Part shown: piece by piece, positions 63,701 to 64,000 of the stretch
Layout of the letters: every line of letters starts with the position of its first letter
Numbering within the stretch: position 1 is the stretch's first letter
NCBI RefSeq assembly: GCF_900102855.1
Contig: NZ_FMWD01000008.1
Coordinates: forward strand, 62,001 to 126,000
DNA: 64,000 bases
DNA from: Thiohalomonas denitrificans
Lineage (GTDB): Bacteria > Pseudomonadota > Gammaproteobacteria > Thiohalomonadales > Thiohalomonadaceae
Reading direction: 5' to 3'
The notes under the pieces: model-generated
The model's database searches: none
The model's input: only the letters and a program-made list of their open reading frames with translations
Told to the model about the DNA's origin: nothing
Position numbers and translations under genes: made by a program

Positions 63701-64000
63701 CGGCTTCCCCTATCAACACGGTCGATAACACCTCGATCAGCAAATCGGCTATCGACGACAGTTATGGAGAGGAGCCGGCAAGCACTACCGATCGTGTGCT
63801 ACGGGTCGGTGACACCGTTACCTATGAGCTGACGCTGAGTCTGCAGGAGTACACGACGGGTAGTGTCGTGGTGCAGGATACCTTGCCGACAGGGATGGCC
63901 CTGGAGAGCTTCAGCATCGAACACGGCGGCACCAACTTCATTTACAGCCTCGAAACGCCACCGCAGCCGGGCGACACCGGTCTCCTGGAGTGGAACTTCG
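60712..64000 (+). CDS. Very large secreted DUF11-repeat protein (3' end outside window)
   Basis: The frame is open from 60538 to the last base, and at least 1,096 residues fit from ATG 60712. A hydrophobic signal LGLQLLLLFIFLVGAASSAQA ends before DDC at 60919. Repeated DUF11/isopeptide-like beta modules follow, each with a core of the type VGDVLEYAVTITNNGDSTA and VVDTLPPDV (others near 61740, 62280, 62800, 63220 and 63790). Such proteins form surface fibres or adhesins. The start is uncertain: ATG 60700, ATG 60712 or GTG 60772; the N-region would be about 45 residues long from 60712. It lies behind the Agl/Glt-like operon. Confidence 0.8.
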   Translation, partial: MRGWCSQNLVSAFAARPDNTVLLERGPFGRAAAGGFCKQTDASPRRFGLGLQLLLLFIFLVGAASSAQADDCSSHGGVIDGTVVNPAPSQINIDTNCTIRNFQDPNELISNISFYTSPGQTDTRHLVIFDNVTHTGNMSCNSTHEHKIWFTNGSASKIMDSSCQNLVIPVEKIDKSNPAPTATVGIPFTYTMAIPVFYDPATGSVLDDTGSPNPLGTITIRDDLSTAAIGADLTYLEHKVYWKEAPDSPLTSGTDYTFSDGGGQQLEFSFPPDFSIPAYTQLMIELTVVLDDTPANTAGTMFRNTASWEFARWIDVNENGIEDEGEYFNPLPGESGVTEYMTIAEPDLLVTKESTATALNIGVVAPFTIDVQNIGGEDAWEVTIDDILPDNGAGAGMCEYDPLTLTPGLTAEITDAGGNTLRPLTAGTDYLVNYNSCDLSLTVTEDGGQIAPGQHLLINFSAQLDSDTSADGETLTNIAGATRWFNAASSFGNRRQYDRTLNDGTPGIDDHQDSYSVTTGLSGYYFEKTVVNRDTGVGPGPDMTAAPGDTLRYQLRLFNVDQTIDGVTITDSLDSDRFDLSSFSMVTRPANTTFSLTGNELVVTGAAGTPLNVDELGELIVEFDITLLDTLTTGTEAHNQASLTADQGTPANTDDDFVAISDDPYLNGVAAPDDPDDNTTIGDEDPTIVTIQTPGPLSKAKTQDTASIGERFSYAITVPADPVDVSLFDVRVEDVLPDNVEMEFVGAEVLAGGDWTLTNTGTATAPVLEDTISGIDVPAGGQAEIEITFELLNTEGNQSGLSFVNSASYTYNRRNDDSTTTMPGGGDTSGEMTIVEPDLVAEKAVSFFSPADKQPTDAATVGDVLEYAVTITNNGDSTAFDTSVVDTLPPDVSLVTGSATAQIEGVDVDGFVVTPTTLPNGDLVWGGENGDGSFDIPADQTLVLTYRVTVESVTGTDITNSVHVDWTSLDGGSTAERSGDGCPVTTALDDYCFGPATASPINTVDNTSISKSAIDDSYGEEPASTTDRVLRVGDTVTYELTLSLQEYTTGSVVVQDTLPTGMALESFSIEHGGTNFIYSLETPPQPGDTGLLEWNF

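Overview
This window is a contiguous, densely coded stretch of a gammaproteobacterial chromosome. The evidence is gene order: atpD-atpC-glmU-glmS; def-fmt-rsmB-DUF4390-ntrY-ntrX-trkA-trkH; LysM lipoprotein-dprA-smg-topA-tsaC-hemF; polA-(sRNA-like region)-engB-cytochrome c5-cytochrome c4-dsbA. System II cytochrome c maturation (ResB/CcsB), several small c-type cytochromes, a TRAP transporter and numerous interspersed palindromic repeats suggest a respiratory, probably sulfur- or metal-associated lineage (Chromatiales/Ectothiorhodospiraceae-like). That placement is inference.

Layout. 1-5.3 kb: end of the ATP synthase operon, a SlyD-like FKBP, and the two UDP-GlcNAc enzymes GlmU and GlmS. 5.3-7 kb: small cytochrome c, TPR protein, methyltransferase. 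7-17.4 kb (minus strand): def, fmt, rsmB, a DUF4390 protein, the NtrY/NtrX two-component system and the Trk potassium system. 17.5-27 kb (plus): LysM lipoprotein, DprA, Smg, TopA, TsaC, HemF and UvrD-type helicase. 27-36.5 kb: TRAP transporter genes, GreB, a DUF2782 protein, a LOG-family protein, PolA and EngB, each transcription unit separated by a nested palindromic repeat. 36.8-48.8 kb: cytochromes c5 and c4, ResB/CcsB, a cNMP-binding protein, DsbA, a catabolic-type acetolactate synthase, an EEP-fold hydrolase, GpmI and a YceH protein. 49-50.2 kb: a small outer-membrane barrel protein behind a consensus CRP-type site, and a CoA-binding protein.

50.4-64 kb holds the most interesting region. 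A promoter framed by an 11-bp inverted repeat precedes eight tightly packed genes: a secreted protein, three TPR proteins (two of them lipoproteins), a small secreted protein, a TolQ/ExbB-like stator, two TolR/ExbD-like proteins and a TonB-like protein with a coiled coil, one membrane segment and a C-terminal AgmX/PglI-type domain. This is the composition of the Agl/Glt machine known from myxobacterial gliding and spore-coat export. A very large secreted DUF11-repeat protein that runs off the window follows directly and is a candidate surface client. One of the two ExbD-like proteins has Asn where the family carries the proton-binding Asp.

Non-coding content is unusually rich. There are ten copies of a nested inverted repeat family (CACGGGG/CACAGAG type), at least four loci of a heptamer family including a 15-copy tandem array, two full-length copies and one short remnant of a MITE-like element with 19-bp terminal repeats, and a structured RNA candidate with C/U-rich loops in the polA-engB interval. 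No rRNA, tRNA, CRISPR array, prophage or transposase gene was found.
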